A stretch of 64,000 bases of DNA from Rhabdophis nuchalis (Eukaryota > Chordata > Lepidosauria > Squamata > Natricidae), in contig CM077653.1 in NCBI GenBank assembly GCA_039707465.1, forward strand, positions 999,501-1,063,500, read 5' to 3'. The position numbers and the translations under genes were made by a program. How positions within the stretch are numbered: the first letter of the stretch is position 1; every line of letters begins with the position of its first letter. Below are positions 42,596 through 53,669 of the stretch, piece after piece. The notes under the pieces are model-generated. The model was not told where the DNA came from and did no database searches. It worked only from the letters and a program-made list of their open reading frames with translations.

Positions 42596-42824
42596 GCATG
42601 AACTGACAGATTCCTCGCGGTTTGTAGACATCTCTGCATTTCCTGCTCCTGGGTGGGATCGCTCCTTGGGCAGGTTTGGCAGGAAAAGAGATCCTGAAGT
42701 TACCTTGGGAAGTGGCTCCGCTTCTTCTCCTTTGCAAGCCCCTGATTGCAGAGCTGAGGAGGAGGAGGAGGAGGAAGCCAACGCTTTTCCTTCCTTCGTT
42801 CCGTGCCTGCTTTTCTTTCTGCTG

Positions 42825-43485
42825 CAGCCACGGTCACCAACCTATTGGACCTCAAGGACCACTAAACTCATTATTTTAAATCCCATGGACCACTAATATG
42901 ATCTGCTCGGCTGGCTAGGTATGGTCATGTGACTGGGTGGGTGTGGCCAACTCAATGACACTCATGTCGAGCGATGCCTCTCTGACTTCTCCTCGCCCCT
43001 CCCTTCCCAGCCACTCCTCGCCTGGCCACCAGGGCTCCTGAGGGCCCCCAACAGGAAGCCGTTGCTGGAGCGAAGCAGCCACCAGGAGAAAGAGTTGGCA
43101 AAACAGCTCAGTTCAAATGGGATCTGACCCAGAAGGAGGCTCAGAAGCAGAAGCACCTCACTGAGGACTAGGAGCATAGGCTTTCCAAGCAGAGGGAAGT
43201 CCTGCAGGAGTGCAAGGCCAGGTCCTGGCGCCTGGAGGCTCATTGGGCTGCGATGGTCAGCCAGTTCCAGGCCAGGATGCAGTCCCAACGAGGCCCTCCA
43301 GACTCCAGAGGGGGGAGACTCTCCACAGCAACACAAGCGTTCATTGCACGTATCCATCCCAGGGGGCGTACTTTGAGGACCCCTGATTGAGTGCCATATA
43401 AAAAATGCAAATAATTTTTCTTCGGACCACCAAACTTTTCTCGCAAACCACCAGTGGTCCAGAGACCACAAGTTGGTGCCTGCTG
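42825..43485. mobile_element. Second copy of the coding-fragment-bearing hAT-like element
   Basis: CGGTCACCAACCTATTGGAC at the left and CCACAAGTTGGTGCCTGCTG at the right correspond to the ends of 17227-18010, and the internal coiled-coil fragment is shared. It reads DLTQKEAQKQKHLTED, then a TAG, EHRLSKQREVLQECKA and RRLEA-like sequence. It lacks about 120 bp found in the other copy after 'ARMQS'. The flanking 8 bp do not match, so the TSD is lost or the end is imprecise. Confidence 0.85.
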
Positions 43486-43489
43486 GTTT

Positions 43490-44865
43490 AGAGGTAAATG
43501 TTAATATTCGGAATGCAGCCGACAGAGCTGCGTTTGCTAGCCCAAAACAAGCCGTGCTGTGGAGAATGTACAGAAGATGCTTGTGTGTGTTTGTGTGTGT
43601 GTGTGTGTGCAATAGTGCTATTTGGGCGCATTTGCTTTGCGGAGGGGGTGGGAGTGAGTGTGCGAGGGAGGCCTGCTCTCTTTGTGAGGGAAAGGTCACG
43701 TTAGTGAGGCTTTCTGAGCAGGGAGCCCCACTTTGCTGGGAATGAGAATGAGTGTCTGGTTTTCTTTCTCTCCTGACCTTTAAAGATGCTGCTTTTAGAT
43801 TGATAAGCAGGTTGGTGCTTTTAGGAACTGAATCCAAATTTTATTTCATGCATTAGTCTTTTTTGTGTCTTTTCAAACGCAAACTGATATTGCTTGCAGG
43901 AAAAGATTTCTCTTTTGGCAAAACTCTGGAGGAAAGAATACAATGATTAGCTTATCTGTTGCAGGAGAAAAGGAGGAGGAGGAGGATCTATGGGAGCCTA
44001 CTGTAAGTTAAATTACGGGTGTAAAAAATGTGCCTGGTGCTAATCTTCTCTTCAGAGCAATTACAGTACTCAGAGCAGCTCTTCAGGTATTTGCATTCAG
44101 GTCTGGTTTCTCTCCCCCCCCCCCCCAACACACACACACACACACACACACTTCAATCTGCACAACAAAATTGTTATTTCCCCATTTATTTGATCAGTGA
44201 ATCAGAATTGGCACTGCAGAGAACCTTGTCCTTGCTCAAAGGGGTCCAGGTGGAGATCTCCAGAGCCAGGCAGGGCTTAGATTGTTCCAGAAAACTCAGC
44301 AATCTTAGAACTTCAGCTGCTTCTTTCATAATCCAGAAAGGCCTTCCTCACCAGTAGCCCCCTCTTCGTCAACTAGCTGCACGTCCAACATCGGACCAAG
44401 AGTCAGAACCTTTTGCTGAAGGCTACTTCATCTTGACCAGGTGGAAATGGAGAGGCCCCGTAGCTGGGCCTTTCCTTACTGATTCTGTGATGGAGATTGT
44501 AGAACGCTTGCTTGGCCTTGGCGAAAGCGGTCCAATTCGAATGAGCTTTTCAATTCAGTAGACTGCATGGAATTGGAGGCTCTTCCTGAAAGAAATGCTT
44601 TGGTTCTCTCCATCTAATGAACCCCCTCTTCATCGTCTGAGCGCTGGCTGTTGGTGGTGCAGGCACCTTCCTGGCTTCTTTCATCCCTCCAGCCCAGAGA
44701 TGGGAAAGTGATAACTGTGAATAGAGCCAATCTGGTCCCCACTTACTGTAAAGACAACCCTGGTTTGGGCCCTAGCGGGAAGACTGGCACCCAGAATGGA
44801 CCGCTGAATTGGATGGCGGACAATTCGGATTCCAGCTTCCCTTTCCCAGCGGTGAAGTGTGTTTA
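43490..44865. other. No recognised gene; two dinucleotide repeats
   Basis: (GT)n lies at 43579-43610 and a C-run plus (CA)n at 44116-44151. The remainder is unique DNA without a supported gene. Confidence 0.55.
44116..44151 (+). repeat. Poly-C and (CA)n microsatellite
   Basis: A run of 13 or more C, then (AC)n of about 10 units. Confidence 0.95.
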
Positions 44866-44870
44866 CTGAT

Positions 44871-44871
44871 T

Positions 44872-44960
<89 letters not shown>
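44871..44960 (+). repeat. (GATA)n array joined to a LINE 3' end
   Basis: About 22 uninterrupted GATA units start at TGATTGATAGATAG and end exactly where the LINE 3' terminus begins. GATA arrays are a hallmark of snake genomes (Bkm-type repeats). Here the array is in the position of the LINE's 3' tail, in line with tail-seeded microsatellite growth. Confidence 0.97.
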
Positions 44961-44961
<1 letters not shown>

Positions 44962-45365
44962 CTTCTTTATTGGTCAAGTGTGGTTGGGCATACAAGGAAT
45001 TTGTCTTTGGTGCAGATGCTCTCAGTGAACATAGAAAGACAAAGATCCATTCAGCAAGAATCCTAAGGCACAGCACTTAATGATGGTCACAGGGTACAAA
45101 TAAGCAATCAGGAAACAATCCATATCATTATAAATCGTTAGGATACAAGCAATAAAGTTACAGTCCTGTGGCCATATGTGGGAGGAGATGGGTGATAGGA
45201 ACGATGAGAAGGTTAATAGTAATAGCAATGCAGCTTTAGTGAATGGCTTGACAGTGGTGAGGGAATTATTTGTTGAGCAGAGTGATGGCGTTTGGGGAAA
45301 AACCTGTCCTTGTGTTTAGTTGTCTTGGTGTGCAGTGCTCTGTAGCGTTGTGTGCCACTTCTAAT
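44961..45365 (-). mobile_element. Snake CR1/L3-like LINE 3' end
   Basis: The plus strand reads ACTTCTTTATTGGTCAAGTG, then AAGGAATTTGTCTTTGGTGC, TGATGGTCACAGGGTACAAA, GTGGGAGGAGATGGGTGATA and CAGAGTGATGGCGTTTGG. I recognise this as the reverse complement of the 3' end of a LINE abundant in snake genomes. The 3' terminus is at 44961. It is 5'-truncated near 45365. Confidence 0.9.
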
Positions 45366-45369
45366 CTAC

Positions 45370-46110
45370 AGTCCTCAGCACCAGGAATTGCTGTTTTGGA
45401 ATGGAAGTATGGTAACACAAACCAAATCCAGAGAAGGGTTTAGAAGAGAACCAGGTGGGTGAAGGGTCAGGAAACTACATCCTAGAAGGAAAGAGACCTG
45501 GGTTAGGTTGCCCCTGGAGAAAGGAAGGTGAGGAACAGTCAAGATGGGGGGCTTTGAAGCACAAAGGGGGAGTTTTGTAGCTGGGCCCGAGGTGGAGTGA
45601 GCTCATGTTCCTTGGGCCACAGCAGGCAGAACAATAAAGCTCAGGAAAGAAACTGGCAGGAGGAGATTTTGGCCTAAAATGACAGGAAACCGGCTCTTCC
45701 AGAAAGAGCTGGACAAGGAGGAACCCAGGGGCTCCAGAGGTGGTTCGCTTCCCTCTCTGTTGGAGTGTCTGAACAGGGATGTGGGACGTTGATCTCTTGC
45801 TGGGATCAGGGATCCCACTCTGGTGTTTTTTTCCCCCCTGTGATCCTTCCTGATAGTTCAGGCAAGGAGAAGTTGGCAGAGATTTTTCGTTAGTGTGAAA
45901 TTCTGCAAAGGGATTATTAGCTCGGGCATCTGCAGTGGGGAAAATAAATAAATAAATGCTTAATAATATCCCTGCAGGATGGGTCAGTGGAATAGAGATA
46001 TGGCAACGTGGAAAATAATGGGTCGGCAACCGCTTGGCTTTGGAGAGTGAGGGGCACCAGTACAGCAAGGCTACCTGGACGTGCCCCACAAGTGTCTCTC
46101 CCTTTGAGCC
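45370..46110. other. No recognised feature
   Basis: A 204-codon minus-strand open frame (46089-45475) is present but has no recognisable motif, and I read it as chance. Unique-looking DNA. Confidence 0.5.
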
Positions 46111-46117
46111 ATTGAAT

Positions 46118-46305
46118 CAGTGGTGAAATTCCTTTTTTTTTACTACCGGTTCTGTGGGTGTGGCAGGAGAAGGATCCTGCAAAATCCCCATCCCCTCCCC
46201 ACTCTGGGGCCAGCCAGAGGTGGCGTTTTCTGGTTCTCTGAACTACTCCAAGTTTCTGCTTCTGGTTCTCTAGAACCGGTCAGAACCGGCTGAATTTCAC
46301 TCCTG
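46118..46305. mobile_element. hAT-like MITE (GGTGGGATTCA family), perfect 8-bp TSD
   Basis: The 188-bp element lies between identical CATTGAAT copies (46110-46117 and 46306-46313). The ends CAGTGGTGAAATTCC and TGAATTTCACTCCTG are inverted. The interior is shared with 59771-60007. Confidence 0.94.
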
Positions 46306-46319
46306 CATTGAATGAATGG

Positions 46320-47635
46320 CCCCCTGTGGTCTAAAGTCCGATTCCTTTCAAGGGGGCTGAAAAGGGCCAGTGGCCCCCATTTCTCTCTTGGCTGCTTGAT
46401 GCTCTGACCCACAGATCGGAGCATCCGAAATGCTGGTTGCCAACAAGGGGGCTGCCCAAGGATTAGCCCGAGAGCCACAATATTGGCAGGGAAATCTCTA
46501 ACGAGTGAAAAATGATGAAACCCAGGAAAAACCCGGCTCCGTCAACAAACATGCATTTGTTATCTTCATTGGGAAGCCGAGATGCAGAGCAGCCATTTCA
46601 CTTTGGCTGCTTCAGTGGTGATGTTTTTTCATTAGGCAGAACACCAATCTTTGGCTGGGTTCCTGGGCTGTTGTGTAACGCTCGTTCCAAGATCCTGTGT
46701 AGGAGGATTTAATCTAGGAAAAACCATCCCATTAAGAGCTCCTGCCCTTCTCCTTCCTTCCTTCTTGCTGGGCTCTGGCTTTTCCTGCTTCTCTTCCTTG
46801 CTGATTGCCGTGCAGGGTGGGTGCAGGAGGGGAGAGGAGGTTCACATCGCCTCCCTCCTGGGCAACCTCCGCCTTCTGTAGCTTTCCTTGGCCCCCTGTA
46901 GCCACCGATAACCCACCAAGGGGGCCTCTCGGAGCTCTTGGTCATTGAATGGGCAGGTTAAGGTTAAGGCAGAAGCTTTCTCCCAGATCCTGATGAGGTT
47001 ACCTTGGAGGGTAATGAAATGTCTGCAAGAAAACAACTTTAAGATGGGTGGACATCAGCTCCCAGAATTCCCCAGCTAGCCTTGCTTCTCCCTGCCCTTC
47101 TTGCCCTTGTACCTGCAGTCTCCTTTTTCCCTTTCGTTACATCATTTTTGCCTTCTTTTAAAAACATTTGGAGTAACATGGTTTTTTAAAAAAGCGTGTG
47201 CAACTTCCTCAAAGTTCTTCAGAGTTCCAGTTTTTGCTCCTGGAGAAACTGGGCAGAGGAATCCTGTTGGAGCCGCAAAGGGCTTGGGAATTTGGAAGCT
47301 CCTGTTCCACACGCTGCCCTTCGCCTGAACTGCCAGGCGCCGTTTCTGCGACTGTAATACAGCAAAAAGCAGCTGGCATTTCCTGTCGTTTTGTTGAAAG
47401 TGAGCTTGTCCTGGTTCATCATTCCATCCGAAAGTTGATTACATTAAGTGGCTGCTGGCAGCTTGCGGATGTTACGAGCGGCCACTTTAATCCTGTCCAT
47501 TGCGCCGAATCTTCTTCTCGTTTCCAAGGTCTGGCCTTGGCTTTGCCTGGTCTCCTCCTCTGCAGTAACCCTTTCCTCTCCCTGGGTGCTGCGTCCAGAT
47601 GTGCAGCTGTTCCTGAAGATGCTCTGGGTCTGCAG
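46320..47635. other. No recognised gene; decayed MITE fragment at 47041-47085
   Basis: Short TGGACATCAGCTCCCAGAAT at 47050 is a remnant of the TTGTGGACTTCA MITE family. Nothing else is recognised. Confidence 0.5.
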
Positions 47636-47639
47636 CTGG

Positions 47640-48350
47640 CCTTCCCAGGGATACAGCGACATCATTGGCATCCTTCAGTCTCCAAAGACCATGGCATCGG
47701 GCTCTGGAAAGAGGCCCTACAGCAGCATCTGGTGTGGCTAAAAAGGCCAATTCGGGAGTTGCAATCCCTTCCACACCGAGGGTGGATCCATTCTGTCCCC
47801 TGCCCAGCCCTCCCCCAGATCTCACTGGTTCCGGGACGGCCTCTTTGCCTCAACCTGCCAAACAAGCGTCTCTCCGAGTTGTGTCTTTAGCCTCCAAGCT
47901 GAACGATCAGAGGTCAAAGTTTCCCAGCGGTTAATGTCCATTCCCAAGGCCTTTAGATCCCTCTTGCAGATATCCTTGTATCAGCTGTGGTCTCCCTCTG
48001 GGGCGCTTTCCCTGCGCTAATTCTCACTGCAGGAGATCTTTCGGAATCTGACCATCGGCCATTCCCACAACATGCCCAAGCCAGCATAGACATCACTGTT
48101 TCAATAGTGTATACATGCTAGAGATTCCAGCATGTTCCAAGACTGCGCTCTCGGGACCTTTGTCCTGCCAGGTGATGCCAAGAATAGGTCGGAGACAGCG
48201 CCTGTGAAAGGTGCTCAGCTTCCTCTCCTGCAATGCATAAAGGCTCCAAGACTCACTGCAGCACAAGAGTGGGCTCAGGATGCAGGCTCTGTCGACCTGG
48301 ATCTTTGTATCTTCCGTCAGCAGCTTCTTAGTAAGCCTTACTCTCTTTGT
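47640..48350 (-). pseudogene. Decayed LINE ORF C-terminus (non-L2 type)
   Basis: The minus strand reads EDTKIQVDRACILSPLLCCS, then LYALQERKLSTFHRRCLR, PILGITWQD, LEHAGISSMYTLLKQ, a stop, CLCWLGHVVGMADGQIPKDL, another stop and KRPRGRP. Further on in another frame comes RCGRDCNSRIGLFSHTR. The order LYA..ER.L..FH.RCLR.ILGI.W.D, RW.GHV.RM.DGRIPK.LL, then a C-x-R-C-x-SRIGL.SH finger, is that of widespread animal non-LTR retrotransposons. I cannot place the clade. Stops and a frameshift show it is dead. Confidence 0.75.
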
Positions 48351-48359
48351 AAGTCTGGA

Positions 48360-50555
48360 GAATGGGGTGGCTGCTTATGCAGATGAGACCTGGCTGGCCC
48401 AGAATCCTGTTTTTGCAGACCAAACAATACCCAGAGAAGCTCACAAGCAGGGCGTGGGGCAGAGGCCACTTCCTCCGTGCTGGTGGGTTGAGGCCTTGGC
48501 CCTCTTCCTCCATGTGGGAGTCTGTTCCCCTTTTCAAGCGGTGATTGTGGCAGACTAGAAGCCCGTGCCGTGGTGGGACTGGGGCTGTGGGAAGAAGTCC
48601 TTCCCATTGGACTCCCACAGGGTTCTGGCACGATCAGGGGAGGAACCAAATCCTTCCCCCTCCCTTTCTCCGAATCACACGTGGGTTGAGATACGTCTGT
48701 CGGTGTGTCACCGCCTGGAGCTTTGGGGACGTTGCTTGGGTGCCTCCTTCTCTGAGGTTTTCAGTTCTGCGGCGCCCTCGTGAAGGCGGCGCAACCCGAA
48801 AGGCAGGCAGGGGTGCAACCCTGGTTGTGACGCTGATTTCTCTGCCCCCCTCCGGCTCTTTGCTGCCGAACAACCTTGCCGAGGGACTGCCGGCTAGTTG
48901 ATCCCCTAATTCCCGCTGCCTTCCCAATCTCTTGTTTAATGAGTATTGAAGATATTTTAAGCGAGCACACACTACACCTGAAATGTCAAATGGATTGAGC
49001 GAGAATGTCTTTGCCGCTCCAGCACAGCCGTTCCTTAACCTCTAAGAGCGAGAATTAAAGCACCCTTTGACACATTATATAATCGCTGCAGAGAAGCTGC
49101 TTTAAAAAAAAAGAAAGAACAGTTATATATTTCTTTTCTCTTTTTCTTCATTTTAAAGTTATGAGTCAGAAAGCCCTGAAATTAAATACAGTTAATGCAG
49201 ATAAGTAATCTTCTCTCACTTTTGTTCATGAAATGGATAACTGCCTGTGTTTAAAATGCTGCATCGCTCCGAGAAGGTAGAATAAATTGAAAATTGCCTC
49301 TAATGAGCTCAGTGGGGGCTTTTCCCCCCCTTCTTCTAAGCGGGGCTTTCAGCTGGATAAAAACAAGGAATGTGGGACTCTCAATAGAGGGGTCTCCATT
49401 GTCTTCTGATGGAGGAGGCTGCTTCTCTTTGGCTCTGGGCAGAGAGACCCTCTCTGAAATAAACTCCAATAAATAGAATAAACAAATAAGGCGAGGGGTA
49501 ACCTTGACCCCTCTTTTATTGTACAAGCCATGATGTATGTTACGTTTTGGAGGCCCAGTCAGAGTTTAGACGTGAGAATGCAGCCCAAGCACCATGACAA
49601 TTTCAGGAGTTACTCAGTGAGGTCTAGAAAGGGTCTCACTGAACGCTTTCTGCAGGAGGAGGAAACGCTTCAAAGTGTTTACGGTGCGCCCCTTTCCCCA
49701 AGAACGGACAGCTTCTCCAAAGGGCTTAGAGCCTTGATGGCGAGCCTATGGCAGGCATGCTGGAAGTGGCAGGTGGAGCCATCTCTCCGAGCACGCCAGC
49801 CGTTGCCCGTTGCTCTTCCGGGTTCCAGCACGTGAATGCACACCGCCCACCCGGTCTTCCAGTTTCTGGCGTATATGCGCGCACAAAGACCGGGAGGATG
49901 TTTCTTCCAAGGAAGAAAACATTTGGGAGCCAAAAGGGGGAAATGGGGATGAATGAAGGCAATTGCTGGATTTCCACGGATCCGACCTTTCAGTGTCCAG
50001 CAAAGAGTCAGCCTCCCTCCCTCCCTCCCTCCCTCCCTCCCTCAGAAGATTCCATTGGCAGACATTCTGGGGGTGGGGGGTGGGGGTCCATGTGAATCAC
50101 TATTATTTTTATTTCTGTATTCATCCACAAATGTTCACAGAGAGTTTCCAGCCAAGAAGTAAATCTTGCTTCTCTCCACCAGCTGCTTTCTTCTTCTGGG
50201 CAACCAACCTCCCTTGGGTGAGCGAGGTGGACACTCTAAAAAGGGAAAGGCTCCCGTTGGGCATCACCCTTTGAAAGCTCCACCTTTGGGACTCACCGCC
50301 ACCGTCTCGAGGATGCATCTTAGCCAGTAAACAAGGGAACCAGATAGTTATTTAAGCCCCGATCCGGAGGGATGTCAGGCAGATGGGCACAAGCTGCACA
50401 CTCCTCCTTGGCTCGTGCCAACCTGCTTGGCAAAATATTCCTTCAGATGCTTTGCACAGATGTCCACGGAGCAGACCCGTGGCCCCAACTACGTGGTGTC
50501 TTTCTCTGGGTATTTAAAAATAGCTGAATTGCTCTCGCTTGGGAGGATGGGGTCT
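48360..50555. other. No recognised gene; AT-rich block 48940-49310
   Basis: 48940-49310 is AT-rich, CpG-poor and CNE-like. (CCCT)n lies at 50011-50044. The rest is unique. Confidence 0.45.
49733..49900. mobile_element. Fragment of the GATGGCGAACC MITE family
   Basis: CTTGATGGCGAGCCTATGG followed by TTCCGGGTTCCAGCACG matches the left half of 53322-53659. The right end is not found. Confidence 0.6.
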
Positions 50556-50560
50556 TAACA

Positions 50561-50913
50561 AATTAACGGAGCTGGGAGGGATCTTGGAGGTCATCTAGTC
50601 GAACCCCCACCCAAACAGGAGACCCTACACCATTTCTGGCAAATGGCAGTTCGGTCTCTTCTTGAAAGCTTCCAGGGATGAAACTCCCACAACTTCTGAA
50701 GGCAACTTCTGATCCATGGGTGGATTGTTCTCCTTGTCAGAAAGTTCCTCCTTATTTCCAGGTTGAATCTCTCCTTGGTCAGCTTCCATCGGTTCTTCCT
50801 TTTCTGGCCTTTGGAAAATAGCTTGACCCCCTTCCTCCTCTCTGGGGCAGCCCCTCAACTATTGGAAGGCTGCTGTCTTGTCTCCCCTGGTCCTTCTCTT
50901 CCCTAGACTAACG
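50561..50913 (-). mobile_element. CR1 LINE 3' portion
   Basis: The plus strand runs GAGCTGGGAGGGATCTTGGA, 'ggtcatctagtcgaaccccc', AGTTCCTCCTTATTTCCAGG, AATAGCTTGACCCCCTTCC and TCTCCCCTGGTCCTTCTCTT. This is the standard reverse-complement order of the reptile CR1 3' region. The 3' end is on the left; about 350 bp remain. Confidence 0.9.
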
Positions 50914-51035
50914 TTTGTGTGTGAAAAGAATGAGGGCACGGGTTGCCACCTTGGGCCCCTGGTTTTCCACGTTCTGCTAGAAGGAGCCCTAATTATATTC
51001 CATGACTTCTAGAAGCTCACAAGGCCCTAATTTGA

Positions 51036-51232
51036 CAGGTGGTCCTTTTTTAGCAACTGCCTCATTTAGTGGCCATTCGCAGATATGTCAGAGCTGAAGA
51101 AGCAACTTCCTGGCATCGACAACTTTTGTAGGTCTGTAAAGCAAAGGAAAGCTGAAGATTGGAAGCACAGTTGTAGGTTCACTTAGCAACCATTTAGCTT
51201 AGCGACTGAGTTGCTAGTCCTGGTTGTGTTTG
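51036..51232. mobile_element. Decayed MITE with 'ttagcgac/ttagcaac' units
   Basis: CAGGTGGTCCTTTTTTAGCAACTGCC at the left and TTAGCTTAGCGACTGAGTTGCTAGTCCTG at the right are rough inverses. Related in style to 52820-53216. Low identity. Confidence 0.45.
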
Positions 51233-51284
51233 GGGCACAGGGATGCCTGACATGTATGTCCTTGGCTCCTGACTTTGCTCTTAG

Positions 51285-51690
51285 AGTATGGACTGGAGGT
51301 TAAAACCTACGAAGAGCGGTTGTAGAAATGGGCTTTGTCTAGTTGAAGGAAAAGAAAGATTGTGGATGAGATGATAGCAGTCTTACGGTGTTTGAGGGGC
51401 TGCCACAGAGGGGGGTGCCAACCTATTCTCCAATGCACCAGAAGGCAAGACAAGAAACAAGGGATGGAAACTAATCAAGGAGAGAAGCAACGAAGGAGAA
51501 ATTTCCCCACAGTGAGAACAATTAATCAGAGGAACAGAAGTTGCCTCCAGAAGCTGTGGGCGCTCCATCACTGGAGTTTCTAAAAAGAGATTGGACTACC
51601 ACACGTCTAAAATGGACATAGGTTCTCCTGCTTGAGCAGGGGGTTGGACTAGAAGACCTCCAAGGTCCCTTCCTCCTCTGTTATTCTGCA
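51285..51690 (+). mobile_element. CR1 LINE 3' portion, opposite strand
   Basis: ATGGACTGGAGGTTAAAACC is followed by 'gaagagcggttgtag', GGATGGAAACTAATCAAGGA, GAGAAGCAACGAAGGAGAAA and TTCTCCTGCTTGAGCAGGGG, then 'ttggactagaagacctccaaggtccc', ending near 51688. A plus-strand CR1 3' region in inverted orientation relative to 50561-50913. Confidence 0.92.
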
Positions 51691-51801
51691 CTTCTGAATG
51701 GACGGCATGTGCTGTGGATGAGTCCATTACGTGTATCGCAGGTGAAGGGCAAAGATTGGTCCTGTGGGCAGCTTCTCTTTCAGTCCTCAGAGCCCCTGAG
51801 G

Positions 51802-51997
51802 CAGGGGTGAAATCCAGGAGATTCCGACGGGTTCTAGAGAATTGGCAGTGGAGATTTGGAGTAGTTCGGGGAACCAGCACACGCCATCCCTGGCTGGCCC
51901 CAGGGGGGATGGGGATTTTGCAGTATCCTTCCCCTGCCATGCCCACCAAGCCACGCCCACAGACAGTAGGTAGTAAGAAAATTGAATTTGACCCCTG
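51802..51997. mobile_element. hAT-like MITE (GGTGGGATTCA family), perfect 8-bp TSD
   Basis: The 196-bp element lies between identical CCCTGAGG copies (51794-51801 and 51998-52005). The ends CAGGGGTGAAATCC and GAATTTGACCCCTG are inverted. It has internal CCACGCCC and CATGCCC boxes. Confidence 0.94.
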
Positions 51998-52009
51998 CCC
52001 TGAGGCCCA

Positions 52010-52815
52010 AAGGGATTCCACACCCGGCTCCAGGGCAGAGATCCACCGGGTGAGATCCTTTTGGCTCTGGGTCTCCGCCTCCCTTCCCCTGTGCTGGGCG
52101 GGGGCTCGGCACTGGTTCCTCTGCTGAGCGCCCCTCCCTTCTTCCAGAAGGGTGCCCCTCTTCTCCCCCCCCCCCCCCCCAGATGCCATCAGCTGAATCT
52201 TCCTCTCCTTTGCTGCCTTCAGACCTGTAAGAGGAAATTAACATTTCAGTCAAGGAGATGAGAATATGAAACGCAGAGCCTCTCCTCTTCTCCCCCTCCG
52301 CTCTCTTGTTTTGCCTTCAAGCCTGCTTTTTTCAAAGGCGGAGGAGAATGTAAGGCTCTTGCTGTAGTCAGTGCTTTTCTCGCTGCCTGTCTCCGGGCGC
52401 TGTTTTGATAAATGTTGATGAGTTTATAACTGTAAAACCAAATGACATTTCTGGAGTGGCACGTGTTTTACCCACTGCGTAATTATATTTAATGGTGGTG
52501 CATGCAAAAAGGCATTTACCATATACTTGGCTTAAAACCACCATTTAAACCCCAAGGCCTCCACATTTCTTCCAATACGAGCAAAAAGGCTTAATTAAAA
52601 ACTAAACACAGTTTAGCGTATCAGGTTTACCAAAGGGAAGGGCTGCTTGGTTTTGCAACGTGGCTACAATGCAATGAAATGAAATGACAAATGTCAGGGT
52701 CGACTTCCAGCCAGAAAACGCATCAGCACCACCGGAGTTCCAGCTTGAAGTGGGGCCTGGGCTTTCTGTGCAGGATGAGCTCCAAAATGATTTCCCTTGG
52801 CTCGTCTTCTTTGTA
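52010..52815. other. CNE-like unique sequence
   Basis: 52280-52690 is AT-rich and CpG-poor, with GATAAATGTTGATGAG, GGCACGTGTTTTACCC (a CACGTG E-box) and GCATGCAAAAAGGC. A C-run lies at 52167-52181. No coding region is supported. Confidence 0.35.
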
Positions 52816-52819
52816 GTAT

Positions 52820-53216
52820 AGATAGTCCTCGAATTACAACAGTTCCCTTAGGGACCGTTTGTCGTTTCAGCGGGACTGGGAAAAGTGACTGACTGCCATT
52901 GCACCATCCCTGTGGTCAGGCGATCAAAATGTGGCCGCTTGGGAACTGTCTCGAATCTATGACGGTCACAGTGTCCGGGGGGTGGGCGGGGGGGTTCACG
53001 TGATTTCCCCTTTTGCGACCTTCCGACCACCAAAGTCGACAGGGAAGCCAGATTCATTTAACAACCGTGTGGCTAACTTAACAACTGCAGTGATTCACTT
53101 AACGTCGGTGGCAAGAAAGTTTGTGAAATGGGGCAACGCTCACTTAAAGACTGTCTCCCTTAGCAACCAAACTTTTGAGCTCAGTTGTGGTGGTAGCTTG
53201 AAAGCTGCCTGTAGTT
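52820..53216. mobile_element. Squamate MITE with 'tagtcctcgaattacaaca' end
   Basis: TAGATAGTCCTCGAATTACA at the left, then GACCGTTTGTCG, CCTTCCGACCACCAAAGTC, CAGATTCATTTAACAACCG and TGGGGCAACGCTCACTTAAA, and a decayed right terminus (GGTAGCTTGAAAGCTGCCTG). I recognise the layout from a common reptile repeat with GTAGTCCTCGACTTAC-type inverted ends. The superfamily is uncertain. Confidence 0.75.
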
Positions 53217-53321
53217 TCTCTCCATAATTGTGGCCCCCGATGCTTCGAAAGGCGAGAGCCGTTTCCTTCCACTGGATCGCAGGTGGGCCTGTATGGGGGG
53301 TGGGGGGGGATGCTACTAGAC

Positions 53322-53659
53322 CTGTAATGGCGAACCCAGAGCACACGTGACCCTCCCTGTGGGCATGCGTGACATCGCCAGCTGCTCTTCTGGTTTCCAG
53401 CTGGTCTTCGCGGGTGCTGGAACCCCAGAAAGTGGCCTGAAAATGGCCCAAACCCAGGCCGTTTCCCGGTCTTTTTTCGTGTCATTATCTGGCTGTTTTC
53501 CATCGCTCCGGCATCTGCGAAGACCATTACAGAAATGGCTCCAAAACGCCCCCCAAAAGAAGCCGAAAAACAGGCATATGTCTTTGGTTGCTCTGGTGCG
53601 CGCCCATGCACCCATGTTGCGGTTTGGGCACTTGGTGCCAAAAAGGTTTTCCCTCCCTG
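53322..53659. mobile_element. hAT-like MITE (GATGGCGAACC family), 7/8 TSD
   Basis: Begins CTGTAATGGCGAACCCAG and ends AAAAAGGTTTTCCCTCCCTG. The flanks TACTAGAC (53314-53321) and TTCTAGAC (53660-53667) differ at one base. 338 bp, no transposase. Confidence 0.85.
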
Positions 53660-53669
53660 TTCTAGACCT

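Noticed and set aside
45475..46089. 204-codon minus-strand open frame as a gene
   Set aside because: No motif, no splice or promoter signals, Pro/Ser-rich; consistent with a chance frame.
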